A stretch of 64,000 nucleotides of DNA from Hydrogenophaga sp. GTDB lineage: Bacteria; Pseudomonadota; Gammaproteobacteria; Burkholderiales; Burkholderiaceae_C. Where the stretch lies: assembly GCA_016790705.1 (NCBI GenBank), contig JAEUOT010000021.1:1-64000 (forward strand), in the 5' to 3' direction. The position numbers and the translations under genes were made by a program. Positions within the stretch are counted from its first letter, which is position 1; each line of letters opens with the position of its first letter. Below the pieces are notes generated by a model, which was not told the origin of the DNA, made no database searches, and saw nothing but the letters and a program-made list of their open reading frames with translations. Below are positions 1 through 12,543 of the stretch, piece by piece.

Positions 1-889
1 TATGGGCGGCATGACCAAGGCCGTCGAATCGGGCTGGGCCAAGATGCAGGTCGAGACCTGCGCCGCCGACAAGCAGGCGCGCATCGACTCGGGCAAGGAC
101 GTCATCGTCGGCGTCAACAAGTACAAGCTGGCCAAGGAAGATGCCATCGAGATCCTCGACATCGACAACCACGCGGTGCGCGAGGCGCAGATCGCCCGTT
201 TGCAGAACATCCGGGCGACGCGCGACAGTGCTGCGGTCGACGCCGCGCTGGCGGCAATTACCGCCTGCGCTGAAAGCGGCGAAGGCAACCTGCTCGACCT
301 GACGGTCAAGGCCATCCGTCTGCGCGCCACGGTCGGCGAGGTGTCGGACGCCATGGAAAAGATCTTCGGTCGCTTCCGCGCCAACAACCAGACCATTTCG
401 GGCGTCTATGGCGGCGTCGTCGAAGGCCAGGAAGGCTGGGAGCAGATCAAGGCCGAGGTCGCCCGGTTCGCCGAGGAAGAAGGCCGCCGGCCGCGCATCA
501 TGATCGCCAAGCTCGGCCAGGACGGCCACGACCGCGGCGCCAAGGTGGTGGCCACGGCCTTTGCCGACCTCGGCTTCGACGTCGACATGGGCCCGCTGTT
601 CCAGACACCGGAAGAATGCGCCCGCCAGGCCATTGAAAACGACGTGCACGCCGTGGGCGTGAGCACGCTGGCCGCCGGCCACAAGACCCTGGTGCCGGCC
701 ATCATCAAGGCCCTGAAGGACCAGGGAGCCGACGACATCGTGGTGTTCGTGGGCGGCGTGATCCCGCGCCAGGACTACGACTACCTGTACGAGGCGGGCG
801 TCAAGGGCGTCTACGGCCCCGGCACGCCGATTCCGGCCAGCGCCAAGGACGTGCTGGAACAGATCAAGAAGGCGGTCGGCGCCGCCTGA
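1..889 (+). CDS. methylmalonyl-CoA mutase, C-terminal part (5' end outside window)
   Basis: This is the 3' end of a B12-dependent methylmalonyl-CoA mutase, which interconverts methylmalonyl-CoA and succinyl-CoA in propionate metabolism. The frame is already open at base 2 and ends at TGA 887-889, so the start lies upstream of the window. The last ~130 of the visible 295 residues form the cobalamin-binding Rossmann domain. It has the DGHDRG (DxHxxG) motif that carries the lower axial His, then the STLAAGH and FVGGVIP segments. The first ~130 residues are the end of the TIM-barrel substrate domain and the linker. The next gene is its GTPase chaperone MeaB, then propionyl-CoA carboxylase, so the operon converts propionyl-CoA to succinyl-CoA. 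Identity is certain; only the N-terminal half is missing. Confidence 0.96.
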   Translation, partial: MGGMTKAVESGWAKMQVETCAADKQARIDSGKDVIVGVNKYKLAKEDAIEILDIDNHAVREAQIARLQNIRATRDSAAVDAALAAITACAESGEGNLLDLTVKAIRLRATVGEVSDAMEKIFGRFRANNQTISGVYGGVVEGQEGWEQIKAEVARFAEEEGRRPRIMIAKLGQDGHDRGAKVVATAFADLGFDVDMGPLFQTPEECARQAIENDVHAVGVSTLAAGHKTLVPAIIKALKDQGADDIVVFVGGVIPRQDYDYLYEAGVKGVYGPGTPIPASAKDVLEQIKKAVGAA

Positions 890-905
890 CCGTCCGGACG
901 CATCC

Positions 906-1910
906 GTGACCCCTGACCAGATCCAGGCGGGCATCGTCGGCGGTGCGCCGGCCGTCCAGCGCCGTGCGATGGCCAAGGCCATCACGCTGCTGGAATCGAC
1001 CCGCCCCGACCACCGCCAACAGGCCGATGCGCTGCTGACCGGGCTGCTGCCGCACACCGGCGGCGCGTTCCGTCTGGGCATCAGCGGCGTGCCCGGTGTG
1101 GGCAAGAGCACCTTCATCGAGGCGCTGGGTCTGTACCTGATCGGCCAGGGCCACCGCGTCGCGGTGCTGGCGGTCGATCCGTCCTCGTCGGTGTCCGGCG
1201 GTTCCATCCTGGGCGACAAGACGCGCATGGAGCAGCTGTCGGTCCACGAGAAGGCCTACATCCGCCCGAGTCCTTCCAGCGGCACGCTCGGCGGCGTGGC
1301 CGAGAAGACGCGCGAGGGCATGCTGGTCTGCGAAGCGGCGGGCTACGACGTGGTGATCGTGGAGACCGTGGGCGTGGGCCAGAGCGAGACGGCCGTGCAC
1401 GGCATGACCGACATGTTCTGCCTGCTGCAACTGCCCAACGCGGGCGACGACCTGCAGGCGATCAAGAAGGGCGTGATGGAACTGGCCGACCTGGTCGTCA
1501 TCAACAAGGCCGACATCGACCCCGACGCCGCCACGCGTGCCCGGGCGCAGATCACCTCATCGCTGCGCCTGCTCGGGCTGCACGGCAACCCCGATCATGC
1601 CCACCACGACCAGCAGATCTGGCACCCGCAGGTGATCCAGATCAGCGCGTTGCACGGGCAGGGCGTCGACAGCTTCTGGTCGGCGGTCAGCGAATTCCGG
1701 CGGTTGCAGACCGCCAATGGCCGGCTGGCCGCGCGTCGACAGAACCAGGCCACGGCCTGGATGTGGGAGCGCATCGACGCCGGCCTCAAGCAGCGCTTTC
1801 GCGAGCACCCCCGGGTGCGTGAGGCGCTGGACATTTTCACGCGGCAAGTGCAGGGTGGCGAGCTGGCCGCCTCCACCGCCGCACGTCAGTTGCTCGAACG
1901 GTTCGACTGA
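906..1910 (+). CDS. meaB: methylmalonyl-CoA mutase-associated GTPase MeaB/ArgK
   Basis: This G3E-family P-loop GTPase protects methylmalonyl-CoA mutase and gates its adenosylcobalamin loading. The 334-residue protein has Walker [10 protein letters not shown] at residues 61-69, the [19 protein letters not shown] segment, the switch ETVGVG and the NKAD guanine-specificity motif. The C-terminal helical arm ends in a typical dimerisation region. The start is a GTG 16 bp after the mutase stop, with no strong Shine-Dalgarno sequence, so translation is probably coupled to mutase. The ATG at 969 is an alternative but would remove conserved N-terminal helix. Older annotations call this family ArgK (arginine transport kinase); the context next to mutase makes MeaB the right reading. 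Confidence 0.95.
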   Translation: MTPDQIQAGIVGGAPAVQRRAMAKAITLLESTRPDHRQQADALLTGLLPHTGGAFRLGISGVPGVGKSTFIEALGLYLIGQGHRVAVLAVDPSSSVSGGSILGDKTRMEQLSVHEKAYIRPSPSSGTLGGVAEKTREGMLVCEAAGYDVVIVETVGVGQSETAVHGMTDMFCLLQLPNAGDDLQAIKKGVMELADLVVINKADIDPDAATRARAQITSSLRLLGLHGNPDHAHHDQQIWHPQVIQISALHGQGVDSFWSAVSEFRRLQTANGRLAARRQNQATAWMWERIDAGLKQRFREHPRVREALDIFTRQVQGGELAASTAARQLLERFD

Positions 1911-1943
1911 ACCGCCAAGAGACCGTTTTCACCGGAGACCACC

Positions 1944-3476
<1,533 letters not shown>

Positions 3477-3486
3477 TCCCCAAGCG

Positions 3487-4275
3487 GTGGTGCCGATGAT
3501 GCGCGGGCTGTTGTCGATGGTGGGTGTGATCCTGGCGGGTTCGGGAGCCTGGCTCCTGTTCGTCGACGGGACGTTCCACTTCGGCGTGGTGCTGTCGCTC
3601 GGCCTGGGTGTGCTGTTGCTGCTGGTCGCGCTCGCGTGGTCGCCGCTGCGGCGCTGGGTCGATGCGTCGGCCGGCCGGCGCTGGCTCTGGCGCACGGCCT
3701 GCGGTGCGGCCACCGCGTGGGCGCTGTCGGTGCTGGCGTTCTTCGCCTTGCCGGTGCCCCATGGCCAGGCGGCCGCCGCTCCGACCGACACGCCCAAAGC
3801 GCTGATCGTGCTGGGCGCCGGCTCGGCCGTGTGCGCGCCCTCGCCGGTGTTGCAGAGCCGGCTCGACACGGCGGCCGAAGCGGCGCGACGCTGGCCGTCG
3901 GCGCTGGTCGTGCTCAGCGGTGGCCGCAACCACTTCCACAACGTGGCCTGCACCGAAGCCGAGGTGATGCAGCAGGCGCTGGTCGCCCAAGGTCTCGACG
4001 CGGCGCGTCTGGTCCAGGAAGGGCAGAGCGCCAACACCACCGAAAACTTCGCCTACTCGGCCAAGCTGCTCGGCGCGCGGGGCATCACCCCCGACCAGCC
4101 GCTGGCCGTCGTCACCAGCGAGTTCCACGGCGCGCGCGCCCTGCGTCTGGCGGCCCACCAGGGCTTCACGCATCTGAGCTTTGTCGCCGCACCCACACCG
4201 CTTCGCTACCGCTACCACCTGTGGTTGCGGGAGTACTTTGCTGCTGCCTGGAGCTGGGTCAGCGGACAAGGCTGA
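3487..4275 (+). CDS. YdcF/SanA-type DUF218 membrane protein
   Basis: This 262-residue protein has three predicted N-terminal membrane helices (about residues 7-27, 30-52 and 68-88), followed by a periplasmic or cytoplasmic DUF218 domain. The domain shows the usual marks: ALIVLGAG near its start, VVLSGG, the ExxxM helix, ENTTEN-like SANTTENF and VVTSEFHGARA. Members such as SanA and ElyC affect envelope integrity or cell-wall precursor handling, but the biochemical reaction is poorly defined. The GTG at 3487 is used here; ATGs at 3496 and 3499 are equally possible. The gene starts 10 bp after pccB and sits between the two carboxylase subunit genes on the same strand, so it is probably cotranscribed although nothing links its function to propionate. 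Confidence 0.85.
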   Translation: MVPMMRGLLSMVGVILAGSGAWLLFVDGTFHFGVVLSLGLGVLLLLVALAWSPLRRWVDASAGRRWLWRTACGAATAWALSVLAFFALPVPHGQAAAAPTDTPKALIVLGAGSAVCAPSPVLQSRLDTAAEAARRWPSALVVLSGGRNHFHNVACTEAEVMQQALVAQGLDAARLVQEGQSANTTENFAYSAKLLGARGITPDQPLAVVTSEFHGARALRLAAHQGFTHLSFVAAPTPLRYRYHLWLREYFAAAWSWVSGQG

Positions 4276-4339
4276 GCCTTCCACCGATCCAGCCCCGAAC
4301 CCTTTCGAGAATCGTCCAGTTTCCCAAGACGGAGTCACC

Positions 4340-6387
<2,048 letters not shown>

Positions 6388-6391
<4 letters not shown>

Positions 6392-6879
6392 AAGGCACAC
6401 CACGTCCCTTCAAGGTGCTGGGCGTCCAGCAGATCGCCATCGGCGGCCCGGACAAGCTGCGCCTGCAGACGCTGTGGGTCGACATGCTGGGTCTGGAGAA
6501 GACCGGGACTTTCCAGAGCGAGCGCGAGAACGTCGACGAGGACATCTGCGCCATCGGCAGCGGCCCGTTCAAGGTCGAGGTCGACCTGATGCAGCCGATG
6601 GACCCGGAGAAGAAGCCTGCGGTCCACACCACGCCGCTGAATCACATCGGCCTGTGGATCGACGACCTGCCGGTCGCGGTCGAATGGCTGACGGCCAACG
6701 GCGTGCGTTTCGCGCCCGGCGGCATCCGCAAGGGAGCGGCCGGATTCGACATCACCTTCCTGCACCCCAAGGCGAACGACGAGTTCCCGATCGCGGGTGA
6801 AGGCGTGCTGATCGAGCTGGTGCAGGCACCGCCGGAAGTGGTCAGCGCGTTTGCGAAGCTGGCCGGTCAGCCGGGCTGA
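6388..6879 (+). CDS. VOC-family protein, probable methylmalonyl-CoA epimerase
   Basis: This 163-residue vicinal-oxygen-chelate (glyoxalase fold) protein overlaps pccA by four bases. Two beta-alpha-beta-beta-beta modules are visible: the first from about residue 12 (VQQIAIGG), the second beginning [11 protein letters not shown] near residue 88 and ending VLIELVQ. The NHIGL histidine and the IELV glutamate sit where VOC enzymes bind metal. An epimerase is needed between propionyl-CoA carboxylase (S-product) and the mutase (R-substrate), and none is otherwise seen here, so epimerase is the most economical role. It is longer than many epimerases and has a family-specific middle ([11 protein letters not shown]). 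A different glyoxalase-like or lactoylglutathione-lyase activity cannot be excluded. Confidence 0.7.
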
Positions 6880-6923
6880 AGCCGCTTACAGGCCAACAGA
6901 CACACAAGGGCCGAGGAGACCGA

Positions 6924-6955
6924 CGCCGTCCGGTGCAAGCCGGGCGGCGTTTTTT
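6924..6955 (+). terminator. rho-independent terminator of the propionate operon
   Basis: A 10-bp GC-rich stem (CGCCGTCCGG paired with CCGGGCGGCG, one G-T pair) with loop TGCAAG is followed by six T residues. It lies 44 bp after the epimerase-like gene and before the convergent cupin gene. Confidence 0.9.
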
Positions 6956-6968
6956 GTTGGAGCGAGGG

Positions 6969-7349
6969 CTACTCGCAGATCATGTAGTTCTTGGTCACCG
7001 TTTCGAGCACCTCGAAAGCGCCCTCGAAGCCCGGCGGGATGTAGATGGCCTCGCCCGGACCGGCTTCTTCGAATCCGCCGCGGGTGTCGTGTACCCGGCA
7101 GCGACCGGCGATGACAGTGAACAGCTCGCGCTCGGTAGGACCCATGGCGATGCGCCAGTGGCCGGGCTCGCAGCGCCAGACACCGCAGTACACCTGTCCG
7201 GCCGGCAAGGCCCCGTCGACCAGGTTCCAGGTCTCCCGCATCGGGTTGCCACGCAACAGGCGCTCTGGTTTGGGGTGGTCGATGGACGGGGTGCCCGGGG
7301 GCTGGGCGGTCAGTTTGAGGAGTCGGGCGGCGGTGTGCATGGCCGGCAT
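6969..7349 (-). CDS. small cupin-domain protein
   Basis: This 126-residue single-domain cupin, convergent to the propionate operon, is of the cupin_3/EutQ-like type. The first cupin motif region is VYCGVWRCEPGHWRI, followed by ERELFTVIAGRCRVHD. The second is GPGEAIYIPPGFEGAFEVLE, with the typical turn GPGEAIYIPPG. Such proteins bind small acids or sugars, often without demonstrated enzyme activity. The start at 7349 is the first ATG; the ATG at 7340 (MHTAARLL) is equally plausible because neither has a strong ribosome binding site. Substrate and role are unknown, and neighbours give no help. Confidence 0.75.
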   Translation of the reverse strand: MPAMHTAARLLKLTAQPPGTPSIDHPKPERLLRGNPMRETWNLVDGALPAGQVYCGVWRCEPGHWRIAMGPTERELFTVIAGRCRVHDTRGGFEEAGPGEAIYIPPGFEGAFEVLETVTKNYMICE

Positions 7350-7468
7350 TGTGCCGCCGTGCCGATGCGCGCAGAACTGGGGCCGATTGGCTGGTTTGTT
7401 CGGGGCATTGGGGGTGGAGGGCCGGCCGTACGCTGGGGGCCATTGAGTCCAACTACCGGGGAACCGCC

Positions 7469-7810
7469 ATGCCCACGCAGCAACACGCCTTGGAAGCCGC
7501 CGATTGCAGCCGTGCCGACAACGTCAGCCGGCCCTTGCTGGACGATGGCCGTTGGGAGCGGCGCAATCCGGGATGGCGCGAACGGGCGCCGGCCATGCCT
7601 TGGCCCCAGGAGTTGCTCGAGGCCTTCAGCCTGCGAATGGCCGGCCATGGCATGTCGATCAGCCGGCCGCTGATGCTGTGCGACAAGTGCTACGCCCTGC
7701 GCCAGTTGGTGGATGCGCAGACCCTCGGGGATGAGACCTTGCGGCTGCTGTCCGTGCAGCTTTTCCGTCATTTCGAGGCCCGCCAGTCGGGCCTTCCGGT
7801 GATTCACTGA
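7469..7810 (+). CDS. hypothetical small protein with a CDKC motif
   Basis: This 113-residue protein is not recognised. It starts [17 protein letters not shown]; the ATG at 7469 sits 8 nt behind CCGGGG, a weak ribosome binding site, and the reading frame is open further upstream. It has no signal peptide or membrane segment. Visible features are a basic, tryptophan-containing N-terminal half ([14 protein letters not shown]) and the cysteine pair CDKC near residue 75, which could bind a metal or be redox active. The gene stands alone between a divergent cupin gene and the chemoreceptor gene 82 bp downstream. Codon use matches its neighbours, so it is probably a real gene, but no function is proposed. 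Confidence 0.6.
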   Translation: MPTQQHALEAADCSRADNVSRPLLDDGRWERRNPGWRERAPAMPWPQELLEAFSLRMAGHGMSISRPLMLCDKCYALRQLVDAQTLGDETLRLLSVQLFRHFEARQSGLPVIH

Positions 7811-7892
7811 TCACGGTGCGGGTCAGTCCCGACTCAAGGGATGGGTCCGTCTGCCGATAGAGGCGCATTGTTCGCACACAGGAAATCCGCTC

Positions 7893-10211
7893 ATGCCACG
7901 CCTTCCCATCTTTACCCCCGGTATCTGGCTGATGCGGCAGTTGCGTCTGCCCATCAAGCTGGGCTTGCTGGCGCTGGCGATCGTGATTCCGCTGGTGTTC
8001 ATCTGCGTGGCGCTGCTGGGGCGGATCTCAGGCGAGATCGCCGGCATCGAGCAGGAGATGCAGGGCTCGCAGATCATTGCCGGCCTCTCCGATCTGGTCA
8101 CAGTGGTGCAGAAGCACCGTGGCCAGACCAGCATGCTGCTCTCGGGCAACGAGAAGGCGCGGTCCGACCTGGAGAAGACGCGGGCCGATCTGCCGGCCGC
8201 GCTCAAGAGCATCCGCGAAGCGCTTGCGGCGAACCCCGATTTCAAGCTGGAAAGCGAGTGGGGCGCGCTGGAGTCGCGGTTGCAGCAGTTGTCCGGCACC
8301 GAAAAAATGCCGGTTGAGCAGTCCTTTGCCACGCATTCCAACCTGATCGGCGACGTCAAGCGCCTGATGTACACCGTCGGCGAGCGTTCCACGCTGCTGT
8401 TCGACCCCGATCCGGCCAGCTACTTCCTGATGGACATCGTGGTGTCCCGGGTGGTGCCTTGGAGCGAGCGCATCGCACAGGTGCGCGGACAGGGCGCCGG
8501 CCTGTTGAGCCAGGCCCAGTGGTCGGACGACACCGCCGCCGGCCTGCGCCAGCAACTGGGCATTCTGGCCAGCGACACCGACGACTTCCGCTTCGCGAGC
8601 GAGTTCGCCCCTCGGTACGGCCAGCAGGGGTTGCCGGGCACCGAAGCGATCCAGGCCTCCGAGTCCTTCGTGACCTTGTCCCGCCAGGCGTTTCAGTCCC
8701 AGGGCAAGGTCACGGCAGCGGCCTACTTCGACGCCGGCACCGCAGCGATGGCTGCGGCAAACAGCTACCAGAAGGCCGTGTTTCAGCGGCTGGACACCCT
8801 GTTGTCGCAACGTCGCTCGGACGCGGTGAACCAGCGGGTCTATTCCCTGGTGGGCGTCGTGGTCGGCATGACGGCCATGCTGTACTTCCTGACGGCGTTC
8901 TATCTGAGCTTCGTGATCGACTTCAGGCACGTGCGCAAGGTGATGGGCGAGACCGCCAAGGGCAATCTGCGCTCCCATGTGCGGGTGCGTGGCAATGACG
9001 AACTCGCCGATCTGGCGACGCAACTGGAGGGCATGATCGGCAACCTGTCGGGCATGGTGGCCCAGGTGCGCAGCAACTCGGCGCTGGTGGCCTACGCCGG
9101 CAAGAGCCTGGCGGCCGGCAACCGCGAACTGGCCGACCGCACCGAGCAGCAGGCGGCCAACCTGGAGCAGACGGCTGCCAGCGTGCAGGAACTCTCCAGC
9201 ACGGTGCAACAGAACGCCCAGACGGCGGGCGATTCCGACACCCAGGCCTCCCGGGTGCGCGACATCGCCGAGTCGGGTGCGCAGGCCATGGTGCGTGCGG
9301 TCGAGTCGGTGGAGGGCATCCAGAAGAGCGCCCAGCAGATGAACGAGATCATCGGCGTGATCGACAGCCTGGCGTTCCAGACCAACATCCTGGCGCTCAA
9401 CGCTGCGGTGGAGGCGGCGCGTGCGGGCGAGCAGGGCAGAGGTTTTGCTGTCGTCGCCGCCGAGGTCCGCAACCTTGCGCAGCGTTCGGCGGCGTCCTCG
9501 CGCGAAATCCGGGAGCTGATCCAGGCCTCGGGGGAGCAGGTGTCGACCAGCGTGGCGCAGATCCGTGCCGCCGGTTCCAGCATGACCGAGATCGTCAACG
9601 GGGTGCGTGGTGTCGCGGCCAACATGTCGCTGATCTCGGCGGCCAGCGCCGAGCAGAGCGGCGGTCTCACCGAGATTTCCTCCGCCGTGGGGCAACTGGA
9701 CGAAATCACGCAACGCAACGCCCGCATGGTCGAGCGTGCCGTGCAACAGGCGACCCAGCTTGAAGGACGGGCGGCCACGCTGGCGCAGGCCGTGTCCTCG
9801 TTCCAGCTCCAGCAAGGCGCGGCCGAGGAAGCGATGCAACTGGTCGAGCGGGCTCTGTCCCTGCGGTCGCAAAGCGGCCGGGAAGCCTTCCCCCAGCAGA
9901 TCACCGATCCCGCCGAGTCGTTCTACGACAGGGACATGTATGTCTTCGCGCTGGACCGCAGCGGCGCCTACCGCGCCTTCGGTGGCAAGCCTGAGAAAGT
10001 GGGCAGCCGGGTGCAGGAGATCCCCGGCGTCGATGGCGTGGCGCTGCTGGAGGCCATCGTCTCGCAGGCGGAGCTGGAGCCCGGCTGGGTCGAGTACGAC
10101 ATCACCAACCCGCAGACCGGGGCGGTGCAGACCAAGATGTCCTATGTGGTCAAGGTCGACGACCTGTACGTCGGCTGCGGTGTCTACAAGTCGCTGACCA
10201 CGCTGAGCTGA
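7893..10211 (+). CDS. methyl-accepting chemotaxis protein with extra C-terminal Cache-like domain
   Basis: This chemoreceptor is 772 residues long. A first membrane helix (~residues 20-44) is followed by a ~270-residue helical periplasmic region, a second membrane helix (~315-343), a HAMP linker and the cytoplasmic signalling coiled coil. The signalling tip holds the near-invariant [20 protein letters not shown] stretch around residue 505. After the signalling domain, residues ~655-770 form a second globular unit with [21 protein letters not shown] and a DLYVGCGVY ending, which resemble a single Cache sensor of the kind that usually sits in the periplasm. Placed here it must be cytoplasmic. 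The ATG at 7893 lies 12 nt after AGGAAA. The ligand is unknown. Confidence 0.92.
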   Translation: MPRLPIFTPGIWLMRQLRLPIKLGLLALAIVIPLVFICVALLGRISGEIAGIEQEMQGSQIIAGLSDLVTVVQKHRGQTSMLLSGNEKARSDLEKTRADLPAALKSIREALAANPDFKLESEWGALESRLQQLSGTEKMPVEQSFATHSNLIGDVKRLMYTVGERSTLLFDPDPASYFLMDIVVSRVVPWSERIAQVRGQGAGLLSQAQWSDDTAAGLRQQLGILASDTDDFRFASEFAPRYGQQGLPGTEAIQASESFVTLSRQAFQSQGKVTAAAYFDAGTAAMAAANSYQKAVFQRLDTLLSQRRSDAVNQRVYSLVGVVVGMTAMLYFLTAFYLSFVIDFRHVRKVMGETAKGNLRSHVRVRGNDELADLATQLEGMIGNLSGMVAQVRSNSALVAYAGKSLAAGNRELADRTEQQAANLEQTAASVQELSSTVQQNAQTAGDSDTQASRVRDIAESGAQAMVRAVESVEGIQKSAQQMNEIIGVIDSLAFQTNILALNAAVEAARAGEQGRGFAVVAAEVRNLAQRSAASSREIRELIQASGEQVSTSVAQIRAAGSSMTEIVNGVRGVAANMSLISAASAEQSGGLTEISSAVGQLDEITQRNARMVERAVQQATQLEGRAATLAQAVSSFQLQQGAAEEAMQLVERALSLRSQSGREAFPQQITDPAESFYDRDMYVFALDRSGAYRAFGGKPEKVGSRVQEIPGVDGVALLEAIVSQAELEPGWVEYDITNPQTGAVQTKMSYVVKVDDLYVGCGVYKSLTTLS

Positions 10212-10229
10212 ACCAGCGGCGGCACGCGG

Positions 10230-10886
10230 TCAGGTCTGTCCGCGCCGCTCGCGGGCCCGCGCCAGCGCGGCCTCGATCACAGCCCGCTTCTTGTCCAGCA
10301 CGGCCGGGTCGGTGTGCTGGGAGTGTGCGGCGAGGTCGGCCAGCTTCATCTTCGCCTTGGCCTCCAGCCGCTGCTCATGTTCCTGTTTTTCACGGGCCAG
10401 ACGCACGGTGCGCTCCGCGTACCGTCGGCGGGCCAGGTCGGCCTGTTCTTGTGGCCACGCGTCCCAGCCGGTGCGGTCGCCGCTGACGTTTTCCAGTGAA
10501 ATGCAGTCGACCGGGCAGACCGGGATGCACAGTTCGCACCCGGTGCAGTAGGGTGCGATCACCGTGTGCATGAGCTTGTTGCTGCCCAGGATGGCGTCGG
10601 TCGGGCAGGCCTTGATGCACAGCGTGCAGCCGATGCACCAGTCCTCATCGATCACCGCCAGGGTGAGCGGGCCTTCGACCCCGTTGGCCGGGTTGAGGGG
10701 AACGGTCGCCTGGCCGGTGATCGCCGCAAGCCGCACGATGCCGACCTGACCGCCGGGCGGGCACTGGTTGATGGGCGCCTGGCCATCGGCCACGGCTGCG
10801 GCGTAGGCGGCGCAGTCGGGATAGCCGCAACGGGTGCACTGCGTCTGGGGCAGTGCGGCATCGATGCGCCGGGCCAGTTCGTTCAT
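10230..10886 (-). CDS. rnfB: RnfB-type ferredoxin / electron transport complex subunit B
   Basis: This 218-residue iron-sulfur protein has two parts. The N-terminal Fe-S domain has CTRCGYPDC (residues ~16-24) plus a later Cys in NQCPPGG, giving the 4Fe-4S 'RnfB/ASKHA' cluster motif. Two classical 4Fe-4S ferredoxin motifs follow, CIGCTLCIKACP and CTGCELCIPVCP. The charged C-terminal tail (from ~150) is rich in Lys, Arg and Glu and probably helical. Unlike the membrane-anchored RnfB of a full Rnf complex, there is no N-terminal membrane helix and no other rnf gene nearby. This solitary soluble form is common in betaproteobacteria. The ATG at 10886 starts MNELARRIDAALPQTQC; longer readings run into the phaZ tail on the same strand. 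Confidence 0.85.
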   Translation of the reverse strand: MNELARRIDAALPQTQCTRCGYPDCAAYAAAVADGQAPINQCPPGGQVGIVRLAAITGQATVPLNPANGVEGPLTLAVIDEDWCIGCTLCIKACPTDAILGSNKLMHTVIAPYCTGCELCIPVCPVDCISLENVSGDRTGWDAWPQEQADLARRRYAERTVRLAREKQEHEQRLEAKAKMKLADLAAHSQHTDPAVLDKKRAVIEAALARARERRGQT

Positions 10887-10917
10887 GGGGCGCGAGTGTA
10901 CCCGCGCCCCACCGGAC

Positions 10918-12324
10918 TCAGGCCTTGCGGCGCGGTGTCTTGGCGGCTGCGCGTTTCGCGGTCGCCGGAGCGGCACGCTTGGTGGTGCTGGCGGGCGCCT
11001 TGCGTGCAGCGGCCTGACGGGGCGCTGCAGCGGGCGCGGCGGCCTCGACGACCGGTTTGCCGGCCTGGTGAGCCTGTATGAAGCTCTTGACCACCGGGTA
11101 CACCATTTCGCGCCAGCGGCGACCGCTGAAGATGCCGTAGTGACCGGCGCCCTTGGCTTCGTAGTGCATCTGGTGGGTCTTGGGGATGCTGGTGCACAGG
11201 TCATGGGCGGCGGCGGTCTGGCCCGAGCCCGAGATGTCGTCCAACTCGCCCTCGACGGTCAGCAGGCCGGAGTTCCTGATGTCCTGCGGGCGCACGCGCT
11301 CGGTCTTGCCGGCCTCGTTCTTCACGTCCCAGGTACCGTTGACCAGCTTGAACTCCTGGAACACGGTGTTGATGGTTTCCAGGTAGTAGTCGGCGTCCAT
11401 GTCGAGCACGGCGTTGTACTCGTCGTAGAACTTGCGGTGGGCTTCGGCGCTCTCGTTGTCGCCCTTGATCAGGTCCTGGAAGTAGTCGTAGTGGCTGCTG
11501 GCGTGGCGGTCGGGGTTCATCGCCACGAAGCCGCTGTGCTGCAGGAAGCCGGGATAGACGCGACGACCGGCGCCAGGGAACTTGTCCGGCACGCGGTAAA
11601 TGACGTTGTTCTCGAACCAGGCGTGGCTGCGCTGGGTCGCCAGGTTGTTCACGGCGGTGGGCGACTTGGTGGCGTCAATCGGGCCGCCCATCATGGTCAT
11701 CGACAGCGGCGTGGTTTCGCCGCGCGAGGCCATCAGCGAGACGGCGGCCAGGACCGGCACCGTAGGCTGGCAGACGCTCATCACGTGGCAGTTGCCGTAG
11801 TTCTTCTGCAGGTAGCGGATGAACTCCTGCACATAGTTGACGTAGTCATCGAGGTGGAACTCACCCTCCGTCATGGGCACCAGTCGCGCATTCTTCCAGT
11901 CGGTGATGTAGACCTTGTGGTCCTTGAGCATGGTCTTGACCGTGTCGCGCAGCAGCGTGGCGTAGTGACCCGACAGCGGCGCGACGATCAGGACGACCGG
12001 CTGGCCCTTGAGCTTGGCCAGGGTGGCGGTGTCATCGGAGAAACGCTTGAAGCGGCGCAACTCGCAGAACGGTTTGTCGATCTCGACACGCTCGTAGATG
12101 GCGACTTCGACGCCGTCCACATCCACCGTGGGAATGTCGAAGGTCGGCTTCTCGTAGTCCTTGCCCAGGCGGTGCAGCAGGTCGTAGCCGGCCGAGATCC
12201 GCTGGGCCATCGGCAATTGGCCCAGGGGCGACAGCGGGTTGTTGAACAGCTTGGCGGTCACTTCGGCCAGGTCGGCGAAGGGTTCCATGATCGAGCGCTG
12301 GGTTTCGTAGATCTGGTAGAGCAT
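10918..12324 (-). CDS. phaZ: intracellular polyhydroxyalkanoate depolymerase with histone-like tail
   Basis: This enzyme mobilises stored polyhydroxybutyrate granules in the cytoplasm. The 468-residue protein matches the PhaZa1-type family through its alpha/beta-hydrolase core, with SVCQPTVP carrying the Cys nucleophile at residue 185 in place of the usual Ser. The rest of the core runs LIVAPLSGHYATLLRDT, YITDWKNARLVP and, near the C-terminus, the GAGHYGIFSG histidine segment. Residues ~425-468 are an added low-complexity tail of Ala, Pro, Lys and Arg (KRAAPATAKRAAAKTPRRKA) resembling histone H1 or the DNA-binding tail of PhaM, absent from the shorter classical enzyme. The ATG at 12324 gives the family N-terminus MLYQIYETQRS. 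The gene stands alone. Confidence 0.93.
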   Translation of the reverse strand: MLYQIYETQRSIMEPFADLAEVTAKLFNNPLSPLGQLPMAQRISAGYDLLHRLGKDYEKPTFDIPTVDVDGVEVAIYERVEIDKPFCELRRFKRFSDDTATLAKLKGQPVVLIVAPLSGHYATLLRDTVKTMLKDHKVYITDWKNARLVPMTEGEFHLDDYVNYVQEFIRYLQKNYGNCHVMSVCQPTVPVLAAVSLMASRGETTPLSMTMMGGPIDATKSPTAVNNLATQRSHAWFENNVIYRVPDKFPGAGRRVYPGFLQHSGFVAMNPDRHASSHYDYFQDLIKGDNESAEAHRKFYDEYNAVLDMDADYYLETINTVFQEFKLVNGTWDVKNEAGKTERVRPQDIRNSGLLTVEGELDDISGSGQTAAAHDLCTSIPKTHQMHYEAKGAGHYGIFSGRRWREMVYPVVKSFIQAHQAGKPVVEAAAPAAAPRQAAARKAPASTTKRAAPATAKRAAAKTPRRKA

Positions 12325-12343
12325 GGCTGTGGGGATGTTTATG

Positions 12344-12354
12344 TTGCAGCGCAA
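12344..12354. promoter_or_regulatory. short palindrome upstream of phaZ, possible regulator site
   Basis: TTGCAGCGCAA is a TTGC-N3-GCAA inverted repeat 20 bp before the phaZ start, next to an AT-rich TTATAT element read on the minus strand. TGC/GCA-rich palindromes are typical targets of the PHA regulator PhaR, but the assignment here is inference from position only. Confidence 0.3.
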
Positions 12355-12493
12355 TATAACAGCAGGTTGCAGGTGTCCAGAGGGGAAAAACACCTAATTT
12401 CTACGGTCGAATTGTCACCTTGGTGAAAGGATTCGGCCATTGGTTGAACCGGGATTTGACCGCGCAATTTCGGTCTTCGGTGCGGGCAGACCA

Positions 12494-12520
12494 GAAAAAA
12501 AGCCGCTCTGAGAGCGGCTT
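12494..12520 (-). terminator. rho-independent terminator of the aminotransferase gene
   Basis: Read on the minus strand, AGCCGCTCT and AGAGCGGCT form a near-perfect stem followed by seven or eight U residues. It lies 24 bp beyond the aminotransferase stop codon. Confidence 0.9.
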
Positions 12521-12543
12521 CATCGTGAGGGGCGTGAGAAAAA

